Of a stretch of DNA of 12,997 nt, positions 6,596-12,997 are shown piece after piece (positions within the stretch are counted from its first letter, which is position 1; each line of letters opens with the position of its first letter). Both the position numbers and the translations under genes were made by a program. Source of the stretch: an uncultured Eubacterium sp. GTDB lineage: Bacteria; Bacillota; Clostridia; Lachnospirales; Lachnospiraceae. The notes beneath the pieces were generated by a model. It saw only the letters and a program-made list of their open reading frames with translations, was not told where the DNA came from and made no database searches. The stretch spans positions 1-12,997 of the forward strand of contig CAJOQF010000014.1 in assembly GCA_905236295.1 (NCBI GenBank), written 5' to 3'.

Positions 6596-6651
6596 CGTGC
6601 TTTACGAACAAATTTTGCACAGATTTTCTTTATTTTTGTTCATTATGCACG
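6596..6651. promoter_or_regulatory. Inverted-repeat operator candidate in the divergent region
   Basis: CGTGCTTTACGAACAAA at 6596-6612 and TTTGTTCATTATGCACG at 6635-6651 are inverted repeats matching at 14 of 17 positions, 22 bases apart. Five bases at the outer end and seven at the inner end are perfect; the three mismatches all lie between. The left arm touches the possible -10 of the UroD-family gene. The right arm ends seven bases before the -35 of pucR. The PucR-type regulator is the natural candidate to bind both arms as a dimer or tetramer (inference). Confidence 0.6.
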
Positions 6652-6658
6652 AAAGCTC

Positions 6659-6687
6659 TTGCTTTTTCTTTCAACTCATCAGATAAT
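6659..6687 (+). promoter_or_regulatory. Promoter of the PucR-type gene, -10 close to the start codon
   Basis: TTGCTT at 6659-6664 and GATAAT at 6682-6687 are 17 bases apart. The ATG at 6694 follows after six bases (AACCTT), so the predicted transcript begins on the ATG itself. There is no Shine-Dalgarno. Confidence 0.6.
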
Positions 6688-6693
6688 AACCTT

Positions 6694-8136
6694 ATGAAAT
6701 TAAGTATGTGGATATTTGCCGACTGGTTAAAAAAATATGAGCCAAAGCTATTTATCAACGAGGGATCCCTCGGGATTGAGACAGTGCGCTTATTTTCCTC
6801 TGAAATAGAGGCAGATGATAACTGTATGTATATAGGCCGCACAAATGATCTCTTTATTCATGCAAATAACGATATAATCTGCACCCACAAAAACGACATA
6901 ATCATCCTCGCTACCAACGATATAAATGAGATCATGAATCAGGTCTTAAACGCCTTTGAGTTTTATCAACGCTGGAATGTACGCACACTGGAAGCCATCT
7001 CCTCAGATATGAGACCCACCGCCTTCCTTTCCATTGCAAACGAAGTAATCAAGGAGCCCATATATCTTATGGATTCCAACCAGTACGCAATTGCTCTATC
7101 CGATGGATACGGGCTTGGCGAGGTCAACGATCTCTGGGACGATATGATACTGACCGGCACCTCCGACTACAATTTCCTCTCGAAACTAAATGCGGAATAC
7201 CCGATCCACCGGACCAGACGCGGACTATACTATTTTAATGCCCCGTTTAGCGACAACCACAGCTATAACTACAATATGTTTCTGGCAGACAACTGGATTG
7301 GTCTGTGTAGCCTGGTCGAGCGTCGCGAAACGATCCCTCAGGTCACTTTGGATCTGTTTCAGATCTTCTGCGAAAACATCAAGCTCTGGTTTGTTTCTCA
7401 TTCACAGGAACAGCGCTCTATGATGATCGACTCTCTTTTAAGGGAATCACTTATGAGTGAAGGAACTGCAAGCGAAAATTTTATTCGCCAGTACAGACTG
7501 CGTTTTCACGAAACCGATCTGATCAATCATATCATCTGCCTTAAGGCTGACGAGGACAAATCCTTTTTATCCGGGCATTTATGTAGAGAATTAAATTTAC
7601 TTTTCACAAACCTCATCGCTATTATATACCGTGATTACATATGCATACTGATAACCGCCCCCAAAAATTCAACCATAAATATATTTGATGAATTAAAGCC
7701 CATAATCAAGCGTGCTTCCTTCTATGGAGGCATCAGCTCATCATTTACAGAGCTCGATCATATAAGCTCAGCCTTTAATGAAGCTGCCTTCGCCGCAGAC
7801 CGCTGCGAAAACGTTCCCGGCAAACTTGTCTCCTTCAACTCGCTCGTATTGGAATGGAGTATTGATTCGCTCAAACAGAGCACTTCCATCGATCCGGTAC
7901 ACCCGGATGTACGAATGCTGATTGACTACGACAGCAAGCACAATACAGAATTTGCCCCCACACTTGAAGCGTATCTAAAAAAAGAGCGCAGCCAGTCAAG
8001 AACCGCAGCTGCACTCTCTCTCCACCGCAATACACTCACCTATCGTCTCAGTCGAATTCGCGATTTAATTTCATGCGACCTTGACGATGATGACACGCGT
8101 TTACATTTAATATTAAGTTTTAAATTTATATCCTGA
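6694..8136 (+). CDS. PucR/CdaR-type transcriptional regulator
   Basis: A DNA-binding regulator of the PucR type, 480 residues. The C-terminal helix-turn-helix is clear at about 423-478: LEAYLKKERSQSRTAAALSL followed by HRNTLTYRLSRIRDL. The region before it (about 270-400) has the GGDEF-like fold typical of CdaR/PucR proteins, with no GGDEF motif. The N-terminal 230 residues probably sense a ligand; I see no named domain there. There is no Shine-Dalgarno before the ATG at 6694, and a -10 box ends six bases upstream. An ATG four codons later (6706) also lacks one. It is divergent from the UroD-family gene with an inverted repeat between, suggesting local control and perhaps autoregulation. Its end overlaps the convergent diguanylate cyclase by 11 bases. 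Confidence 0.9.
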   Translation: MKLSMWIFADWLKKYEPKLFINEGSLGIETVRLFSSEIEADDNCMYIGRTNDLFIHANNDIICTHKNDIIILATNDINEIMNQVLNAFEFYQRWNVRTLEAISSDMRPTAFLSIANEVIKEPIYLMDSNQYAIALSDGYGLGEVNDLWDDMILTGTSDYNFLSKLNAEYPIHRTRRGLYYFNAPFSDNHSYNYNMFLADNWIGLCSLVERRETIPQVTLDLFQIFCENIKLWFVSHSQEQRSMMIDSLLRESLMSEGTASENFIRQYRLRFHETDLINHIICLKADEDKSFLSGHLCRELNLLFTNLIAIIYRDYICILITAPKNSTINIFDELKPIIKRASFYGGISSSFTELDHISSAFNEAAFAADRCENVPGKLVSFNSLVLEWSIDSLKQSTSIDPVHPDVRMLIDYDSKHNTEFAPTLEAYLKKERSQSRTAAALSLHRNTLTYRLSRIRDLISCDLDDDDTRLHLILSFKFIS

Positions 8137-9781
8137 GCGTCTTTTTCATTTTCGCCTTATTGACATACATCTCCTCATCCGCTCTCACATAGGCACGCGC
8201 GAATGAATCGTCCACGTCAGGATTGAAAATACTTCGTCCGACGGCAACCGAAACCGGGAATCCATACTTTACGCTGAACTTATCAGAAAACTCTCCAATG
8301 GCTTTTCTGAACATCGCAATTTTCTCCTCAACGGCGTCCTCTTCAATATCTCTGAGGATCACACACATCTCATCCCCACCTACACGGTAGGCATTTCTCT
8401 CGCCGAACACCTCTTTGAGGTTGTTTGCAACTCCGCATATCAGCTCGTCTCCTGCCGTATGTCCCTTGATATCGTTTACCGGCTTGAGGTTGTTGATATC
8501 AGTTGCAATGATCGCAAACTTTTTACCGCCGGATTTGCTGTGCAGTACAGCATTGTCCGCATCATGATCAAAAGCCGCCCTGTTATTGAGCCCTGTCATC
8601 TTATCCGTGAACGCCAATCCATTTACATAGGCAAATCGATTGTCTATCTCTCTCTCCATACTTCTGAACGCATCTGCAAGTTTTCCGAATTCATTTTCAG
8701 ATTTGAATGTGAGCTCGGTTTTATAATTGCCCTTTGCGATCTCTCCTGCCGCTCTTGTCAGCTCCCCGAGAGGTCTCAATATGTGACGCACAACAATAAA
8801 TGTGATGATTCCTGCAATGAATATAACCCATATCCCCAAAAGAATATTCCCTATTAAATAACTGTAGGTAGTGTTGTAAACTTCGTCTTTTTTAACAACT
8901 GTACCAAATGTCATATCATTATTTAATTTTTGATAAGTGACCCAGACATCCTCTCCTTTAATCTCCCATTCTCGAATCTTAACAACCTTTCTTTTAGCGT
9001 CAAGACTGTCTACAAACTCTTTGTCTTCAGGGTCAAGCTGACTGTAAATCTTGCCGGTACGGAGATACGGTCCGTATATTACGTCTTTATTTGCTCCTAT
9101 CAAAAAGCCGTATCCACTATTGTAAAGCGACACTCCCGCAACCATATCTCTAAGGAGCGACGCCTTTACATCTATTCCTACAAGTCCGACAAACTCCCCG
9201 TTTATTCTTATAGGGATAACATACGATGCGATTTGCATTTGAAGTTCGGCGTCATAATAGGGATCTATCCAGATAGGACCGTCGGAATTCAATGCCTTGT
9301 AATACCATATGACATATTCGGACTCATGTTCTTCATGTGATTTGACATCAGGTGGTTCTTCCGCTTTCAGAGCATCTCCGTACCTGATATAGTTGAAGCC
9401 CTCTCCGGCATATGACGCATTCTTATTAAAATCCAGATATGCGTCAACTATATTGATATTCTTCTCAACAAGATTGTGAGCTAACTCGCCCGCAGAGGCT
9501 ATAATCTCGCCTCTGATATCATCATCCTCCAGAGTGGATACATCCTCACCTATCAGATGGTAGATGTAATCATACAGTACCGTTGCCGTCCTCTCAACTT
9601 CTCCAAACCGGTTATTGAAATCATCGTTGTACTCGGCCTCTGTCTTCTTTACCCAGTGTCTGGCGTTCTCCTCATTGAGCTTTTTAATCAGCACGAAACT
9701 AAGCATCCCTACAACGAGAGACGTCCCAAGCACCAATAATATAGAAAGTATGATCAGTTTTGTTCTTATTGAATTAAGCAT
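8126..9781 (-). CDS. Membrane diguanylate cyclase with Cache-type sensor, HAMP and GGDEM active site
   Basis: A predicted cyclic di-GMP synthase of 551 residues. TM1 is at about 8-32. An outer double-Cache-like domain spans about 35-306, with WIDPYYD (171-177) and SYVIPI..NGEFVGLVGIDV (186-205) typical of ligand-binding Cache folds. TM2 is at about 309-331, HAMP at about 332-385, and the GGDEF domain at about 390-551. FTDKMTGLNNRAAF and DINNLKPVND (428-437) are family motifs. The signature is GGDEM (468-472) instead of GGDEF, and no RxxD lies five residues upstream, so product inhibition through the usual site is not expected. The metal-binding Asp428 and the GGDE core remain, so activity is still plausible. 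There is no Shine-Dalgarno; an extended -10 ends six bases before the ATG. It overlaps the convergent PucR gene by 11 bases. Confidence 0.9.
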   Translation of the reverse strand: MLNSIRTKLIILSILLVLGTSLVVGMLSFVLIKKLNEENARHWVKKTEAEYNDDFNNRFGEVERTATVLYDYIYHLIGEDVSTLEDDDIRGEIIASAGELAHNLVEKNINIVDAYLDFNKNASYAGEGFNYIRYGDALKAEEPPDVKSHEEHESEYVIWYYKALNSDGPIWIDPYYDAELQMQIASYVIPIRINGEFVGLVGIDVKASLLRDMVAGVSLYNSGYGFLIGANKDVIYGPYLRTGKIYSQLDPEDKEFVDSLDAKRKVVKIREWEIKGEDVWVTYQKLNNDMTFGTVVKKDEVYNTTYSYLIGNILLGIWVIFIAGIITFIVVRHILRPLGELTRAAGEIAKGNYKTELTFKSENEFGKLADAFRSMEREIDNRFAYVNGLAFTDKMTGLNNRAAFDHDADNAVLHSKSGGKKFAIIATDINNLKPVNDIKGHTAGDELICGVANNLKEVFGERNAYRVGGDEMCVILRDIEEDAVEEKIAMFRKAIGEFSDKFSVKYGFPVSVAVGRSIFNPDVDDSFARAYVRADEEMYVNKAKMKKTLRI

Positions 9782-9787
9782 AAGCGA

Positions 9788-9796
9788 ATTATACCA
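9788..9796 (-). promoter_or_regulatory. Extended -10 promoter of the second diguanylate cyclase gene
   Basis: On the - strand TGGTATAAT (9796-9788) is a perfect extended -10. The six bases TCGCTT separate it from the ATG at 9781, so the transcript should start on the ATG. No convincing -35 is present, which an extended -10 can tolerate. Confidence 0.65.
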
Positions 9797-9877
9797 TAAA
9801 TAGATATTCCTTAGTATGCTTTTTGAAATTTCTTTATAAAAACACCTGACATAATTCAGATTGTCTTCACACAGCCA

Positions 9878-9943
9878 TCACATTGCATTTGTAAGATATA
9901 ACCATCGAAAGCAGAAATGCTTGAGATTAAAAATCTTTTTCAT
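9878..9943 (-). CDS. Possible 21-residue small ORF
   Basis: On the - strand AAAAGGGAG stands four bases before an ATG at 9943 and opens a 21-codon frame starting MKKIFNLKH and ending TNAM. The peptide is basic and hydrophobic. It lies between the SPFH stop and the promoter of the second diguanylate cyclase, on the same strand. I recognise no family. A decent ribosome binding site is the only support, so this may be chance. Confidence 0.2.
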   Translation of the reverse strand: MKKIFNLKHFCFRWLYLTNAM

Positions 9944-9959
9944 AAAACTCCCTTTTATC

Positions 9960-9993
9960 AATGGTCAGTCCCCCAGCTGACCATTATTTTTTT
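9960..9993 (+). terminator. Intrinsic terminator facing the + strand, no assigned gene
   Basis: A 9-bp perfect stem pairs AATGGTCAG at 9960-9968 with CTGACCATT at 9977-9985 around an eight-base loop (TCCCCCAG). It is followed on the + strand by A and seven Ts (9987-9993). On the - strand the stem is not followed by Ts, so it is poorly oriented for the SPFH gene that ends here. The 210-base intergenic region 9782-9991 otherwise holds only the promoter of the second diguanylate cyclase and a weak 5-bp hairpin with five Ts at 9924-9940. Confidence 0.65.
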
Positions 9994-11014
9994 ACCTATT
10001 CTCCAAGTCAGATCTTATCTCCTGCCCCACCACGTTGTTTTCATGACTGATGTATGAACTCTCTTCATCGAGGCACGGATCCGGTTCTATAACCCTTGTT
10101 TTCTTCAGCTTTGGATGCGGCGGAATGTGATCTCCTATTCCGATGCTTTCCCCCAGTATCCCCAATGACTCTACCACGCTTGAGATGTCACTGGGCATAA
10201 ATATCTTGGTGGCGTTTCCGTCTGCGACATCCTTTAACGCCTCGAGACCTTTGAGCTTTAACACAGACTCTGTGACATGGCTTGAAGCGAGTTTCTCAAG
10301 ACCCTGTGCCTCAGCTTCGTACACCATCTTGATAGCTTCCGCCTTACCTTTTGCAAGTGCGATCTGCGCCTCTTTTTCGGCCTCTGCCTGAAGTATCTTG
10401 CTCTGCTTATCACCTTCTGAGCGGGTGATAATACTGTCCTTATGCGCCTGTGCTTCAAGTATCGCCTGCCTCTTCTCGCGCTCCGCCTTCATCTCTTTAC
10501 TCATGGCATCCGTGATCTCCTGCGGAGGCATTATGTCCTTAAGCTCGACACGGTTTATCTTGATCCCCCACGGATCGGTTGCTGTGTCTATCGCCTCTGA
10601 CATCTTGGCATTTATGCGATCACGGCTTGTAAGCGCCTCGTCCAGTGTAAGCTCACCTATTACATTACGAAGATTTGTCGCCACAAGATTTTCAATACCG
10701 AGAATAGCATTCTCAACTCCGTAGGTGTATTCCTTCGGAGAAAATACCTTCATAAACACAACCGAATCCACTCTCATGGTGATATTGTCTTTTGTGATAA
10801 CTCCCTGTGGCGGGAAATCCAACACCTGCTCCTTTATCGAAACCTTGCTTGCGATCCTGTCGATCACAGGGATTTTGATGTGCAATCCGGCTTCCCATGA
10901 GTGCTTATATTTTCCGAGCCTCTCGACAATATAAACAGTCTGCTGCGGCACTACATGGAGCGCATTTGCCAAAAAGATTACCACCAGCACCGCAATTATG
11001 ATCCAAACCAACAT
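9992..11014 (-). CDS. SPFH/stomatin-prohibitin (band 7) membrane protein
   Basis: A 340-residue membrane-anchored scaffold of the stomatin/paraslipin group (QmcA-like), which forms oligomeric rings or microdomains at the cytoplasmic membrane. Residues 1-18 are a single N-terminal membrane anchor. The SPFH domain runs from about 19 to 180, with VPQQTVYIVERLGKY (22-36), AGLHIKIPVIDRI (42-54) and LRNVIGELTLDEAL (115-128). An Ala/Glu/Lys-rich coiled coil follows (about 165-245). The last 45 residues are a charged tail that looks variable. AAGGAGAG (11029-11022) lies seven bases before the ATG. Stomatins often sit beside an NfeD partner; none is found here, so the gene appears to stand alone with its own promoter. 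It shares a strand with the ABC exporter genes but is separated by a terminator. Confidence 0.93.
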   Translation of the reverse strand: MLVWIIIAVLVVIFLANALHVVPQQTVYIVERLGKYKHSWEAGLHIKIPVIDRIASKVSIKEQVLDFPPQGVITKDNITMRVDSVVFMKVFSPKEYTYGVENAILGIENLVATNLRNVIGELTLDEALTSRDRINAKMSEAIDTATDPWGIKINRVELKDIMPPQEITDAMSKEMKAEREKRQAILEAQAHKDSIITRSEGDKQSKILQAEAEKEAQIALAKGKAEAIKMVYEAEAQGLEKLASSHVTESVLKLKGLEALKDVADGNATKIFMPSDISSVVESLGILGESIGIGDHIPPHPKLKKTRVIEPDPCLDEESSYISHENNVVGQEIRSDLENR

Positions 11015-11086
11015 AATTTCACTCTCCTTTTTCTCTAATAATTTGCTCTGTCCTTTACATGAAAGGCAACTTCAGAAACCTTGATC

Positions 11087-11115
11087 ATTATACTACACCG
11101 AAGCTAAGGTTTCCA
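11087..11115 (-). promoter_or_regulatory. Promoter of the SPFH gene
   Basis: On the - strand TGGAAA (11115-11110) and TATAAT (11092-11087) are 17 bases apart. The predicted leader is about 65 bases and ends in the Shine-Dalgarno AAGGAGAG. A small 5-bp hairpin (CCTTT/AAAGG at 11052-11066) lies in the leader and is probably unimportant. Confidence 0.55.
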
Positions 11116-11180
11116 CCTGACCAAATGGACGTATCTAAAAAACTCCGGCATATAAATACCATTTTTTTATTTTTGGGCGC

Positions 11181-11208
11181 AAAAAAAGAGGGATCTCTCC
11201 CTCTTTTT
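11181..11208 (-). terminator. Intrinsic terminator of the ABC exporter operon
   Basis: A perfect 11-bp stem pairs 11183-11193 with 11198-11208 around the loop TCTC. On the - strand the arm GAGGGA/TCCCTC runs into seven Ts (11187-11181). It lies about 27 bases after the permease stop and separates that operon from the SPFH gene. Confidence 0.88.
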
Positions 11209-11234
11209 CGCAACACTTATACTGTTAATTAAAG

Positions 11235-12839
11235 TTATCGATCCTCCCCGGCCAAAGCCAAAACTTTCCTGTAACACAATACCGCAAGAACAACCGCGAT
11301 CACAATAAGGATCACCGCTATGAGCCTGTGGTCTATCCATATTCCGAGAAAGACGGACAGCGCAGCCAGACCTACGGACGCAAACAGATTCGGGAACATA
11401 TAGATCGCTACTCCCGCCCCCTGCTTTATCACCTCGACCTCGTTTTCCCAATCGAGACGCAGATGTTTGATGCCACAGACGCAGCCCCGCGCGGTCGAAA
11501 ATGCACAAAGCACAAATCCCAGTACTAGATAGAGTATCATGTTTACCACAGGCACTTTTGCCGATATGCACATAAACACTGTGGAAACGATCATAAACGG
11601 CACGGACAGATACATATTAAAGAGCATCTTTCCCTGATACACCGTCTTCATTTCTATCGGCAGGCTCTTGATAATCCAGTAATTCTTACCCTCAAGCGAC
11701 GGTGAACTCACCGTTGTCGCGAGCATGCCTATGAAGAAATACAGGATAAACGGTATTGCAGGCTGAATAATATCATACGACGTTACAGGTGCACCGGGCA
11801 TTATAAACCCGACGATCTTGTCAAACCCGACGATCAGCGTAAGCACGCCAATTATAAGAGCAAATATCTCCCCCATCGCGGCGTTTGTCATATAGACGGT
11901 CGAGCCCGTCATGCGTTTAAACTCCTTGTAGGCTATGGCGTTCAATATGCTGTGGCTCTTTTGTTCCGTCATCTTGTAGTTTTTCGCCGCGGCATGCGAT
12001 GCAAGCGCCGAATTTATGCTGCGGTACGAATTGCCCATCAGATAGAACACCAGTACAAAGAGCGCAATGCTTACGCCGACAAGAAGAACAAGCTCGAGTA
12101 TCGCAAGCTTTGTTACCGCGTACGAAAACCACTCCGCAGGCAGATACACCTTAGCGGCTTTTGCCGTCAGCTCATAAGTCTTTTCGAGAGTCTCATGCAT
12201 CCTGTCGTTTTTCACCAGCGCCTCTATAATGAACCGGATCGAGAAACAGAAAAATACAAACGCAAAGGTGAGTATTGTCTGTATTATCCTGGTCTTTTTG
12301 AAACCGCTGCTGACTTTCGCTATCAAAAATCCTATAAACGATGCAATAAGCATGGGGATGACAGGAACAAACAGCGATAATACTATCCAGATCGGATAAA
12401 CGATAAACACCGGCTGTTTAAAGAAACCGTACCCTATCATCATTGCAATTGATATGCTCATATACCAGGGCAGGGTCTTGATATACATGTACAGAAATTT
12501 GTTCGCCGCCACCGATCTCGCTTCAAACGGCAGAGACATAAGCATATCGTATTCCTTGAAATTGAACAGATATCCGTTTGTCTTAAACACCGTAAAGACA
12601 AATGCGAGCACACTTATCACAAACGTACACATCGTCGGCGCCGCATCGATCATCCCGGTAACACCGTATCCGACGCAGAAGGCAATACAAAAAGCCATAA
12701 GCATCACATACAGACATCCCATGCCGATAAACCCGCCGATGATCCTTCTTCTCTTTTTAGCGTCAGTGCTGTACCTCAAGATATTGATCTGACTTGTGGA
12801 CAGCAGCAGTGCTTTTAGAAGTACAAGGTTATTTCTCAT
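11235..12839 (-). CDS. ABC exporter permease (ABC-2-like, duplicated architecture)
   Basis: A 534-residue integral membrane protein, the permease partner of the ATPase encoded just upstream. About 12 hydrophobic segments are visible, including about 34-60, 70-86, 125-140, 145-172, 188-207, 246-268, 322-346, 360-378, 408-427, 431-449, 487-502 and 506-523. The two halves share a motif: residues 95-127 (KEYDMLMSLPFEARSV...) and 385-417 (KNYWIIKSLPIEMKTV...) align without gaps at an offset of 290, suggesting an internal duplication. The cargo is unknown. The start is inside the ATPase gene, overlapping its end by 11 bases. GGAGG six bases upstream supports it. A terminator follows. It could belong to the large clostridial 'putative ABC exporter' permease family; exact family assignment is uncertain. 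Confidence 0.85.
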   Translation of the reverse strand: MRNNLVLLKALLLSTSQINILRYSTDAKKRRRIIGGFIGMGCLYVMLMAFCIAFCVGYGVTGMIDAAPTMCTFVISVLAFVFTVFKTNGYLFNFKEYDMLMSLPFEARSVAANKFLYMYIKTLPWYMSISIAMMIGYGFFKQPVFIVYPIWIVLSLFVPVIPMLIASFIGFLIAKVSSGFKKTRIIQTILTFAFVFFCFSIRFIIEALVKNDRMHETLEKTYELTAKAAKVYLPAEWFSYAVTKLAILELVLLVGVSIALFVLVFYLMGNSYRSINSALASHAAAKNYKMTEQKSHSILNAIAYKEFKRMTGSTVYMTNAAMGEIFALIIGVLTLIVGFDKIVGFIMPGAPVTSYDIIQPAIPFILYFFIGMLATTVSSPSLEGKNYWIIKSLPIEMKTVYQGKMLFNMYLSVPFMIVSTVFMCISAKVPVVNMILYLVLGFVLCAFSTARGCVCGIKHLRLDWENEVEVIKQGAGVAIYMFPNLFASVGLAALSVFLGIWIDHRLIAVILIVIAVVLAVLCYRKVLALAGEDR

Positions 12840-12997
12840 TGTCCGCCTCCAGAAATGCTTCTTCCAAAGAATGTCCCGCAGTAAACTCTTCCATTGTTCC
12901 GGATGCTATGATCCTGCCGTGTTTTATTATGGCGACCTTGTTGCACAGCTTCTCCGCCACATCGAGCACATGCGTTGAAAAGAACACCGAGTTCCCT
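12829..12997 (-). CDS. ABC transporter ATP-binding protein, C-terminal fragment (cut by window edge)
   Basis: The last 55 residues of an ABC ATPase are read on the - strand up to the window edge; the 5' part is outside. VFFSTHVLDVAEKLCNKVAI contains the H-loop His (STH), and it is followed by the usual KHGRIIASGTMEEF end strand of the ATPase core. The tail ends LEEAFLEADNEK, typical of the short C-terminus of exporter-type ATPases, where a residue pattern like LEEAFLE is common. Its stop (12831-12829) overlaps the start of the permease gene (12839) by 11 bases, indicating coupled translation and one exporter complex. The ORF is open to the edge with no frameshift visible. Confidence 0.9.
   Translation of the reverse strand, partial: GNSVFFSTHVLDVAEKLCNKVAIIKHGRIIASGTMEEFTAGHSLEEAFLEADNEK

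Noticed and set aside
9918..10061. A + strand frame beginning MLEIKNLFHK, which resembles the start of ABC ATPases
   Set aside because: It lacks a ribosome binding site, crosses the 9960-9993 terminator and runs antisense into the SPFH gene to an early stop. No Walker motif follows, so the resemblance is chance.
12454..12792. Several open frames on the + strand opposite the ABC permease and SPFH genes
   Set aside because: They are antisense shadows of clear - strand genes, with no ribosome binding site and no recognisable protein features.
1..12997. Mobile element, CRISPR, prophage or defence system
   Set aside because: No transposase, integrase, direct-repeat array, terminal repeats or defence-type domains were seen on either strand. 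The genes are housekeeping, signalling and transport types.

Overview
The window looks like an ordinary chromosomal stretch from an anaerobic Firmicute, most likely a Lachnospiraceae member near Butyrivibrio. This is inferred from moderate GC, AAGGAGG-type ribosome binding sites, Clostridia-type gene content (TSCPD protein, TsaC-phosphatase-ComEB order, PucR regulator beside a UroD-family protein, several GGDEF proteins) and protein style. I see no insertion sequence, phage gene, CRISPR array, tRNA or rRNA, and nothing resembling a defence island.

Layout. At 1-870 a two-gene + strand operon encodes a cysteine glutathione peroxidase and a small four-cysteine TSCPD protein, closed by a clear terminator. 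At 916-1668 is a coiled-coil protein of unknown function. Converging on it from the - strand is a translationally packed trio (3685 down to 1670): threonylcarbamoyl-AMP synthase, a low-molecular-weight tyrosine-phosphatase-like protein whose catalytic cysteine is serine, and a dCMP deaminase. Divergent from that operon is a membrane diguanylate cyclase (3824-5176). It converges on a UroD/methyltransferase-fold gene (6523-5249) across a probably bidirectional terminator. A PucR-type regulator (6694-8136) is divergent from the UroD-family gene, and the shared intergenic region holds a 17-bp inverted repeat that looks like an operator. A second diguanylate cyclase with a Cache-type sensor (9781-8126) overlaps the end of the regulator tail to tail. 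Next on the - strand come an SPFH/stomatin protein (11014-9992), then an ABC exporter permease (12839-11235) and the 3' end of its ATPase (12997-12829). No gene-free stretch exceeds about 220 bases.

How the genes fit together. The TsaC operon combines tRNA t6A synthesis and pyrimidine nucleotide supply with a probable pseudophosphatase. The PucR regulator probably controls the divergent UroD-family gene and perhaps itself. The two diguanylate cyclases differ: one keeps the canonical GGDEF and an RxxD inhibitory site, the other has GGDEM and no RxxD.

The most unusual observations are: (1) four genes have no Shine-Dalgarno sequence and instead carry a -10 promoter box 6-8 bases before the start codon, which predicts leaderless mRNAs alongside genes with good Shine-Dalgarno sequences; (2) the Cys-to-Ser phosphatase; (3) the operator-like inverted repeat between the UroD-family gene and pucR; (4) an internal duplication in the ABC permease; and (5) a hairpin-plus-T-tract terminator on the + strand at 9960-9993 with no visible gene in front of it.
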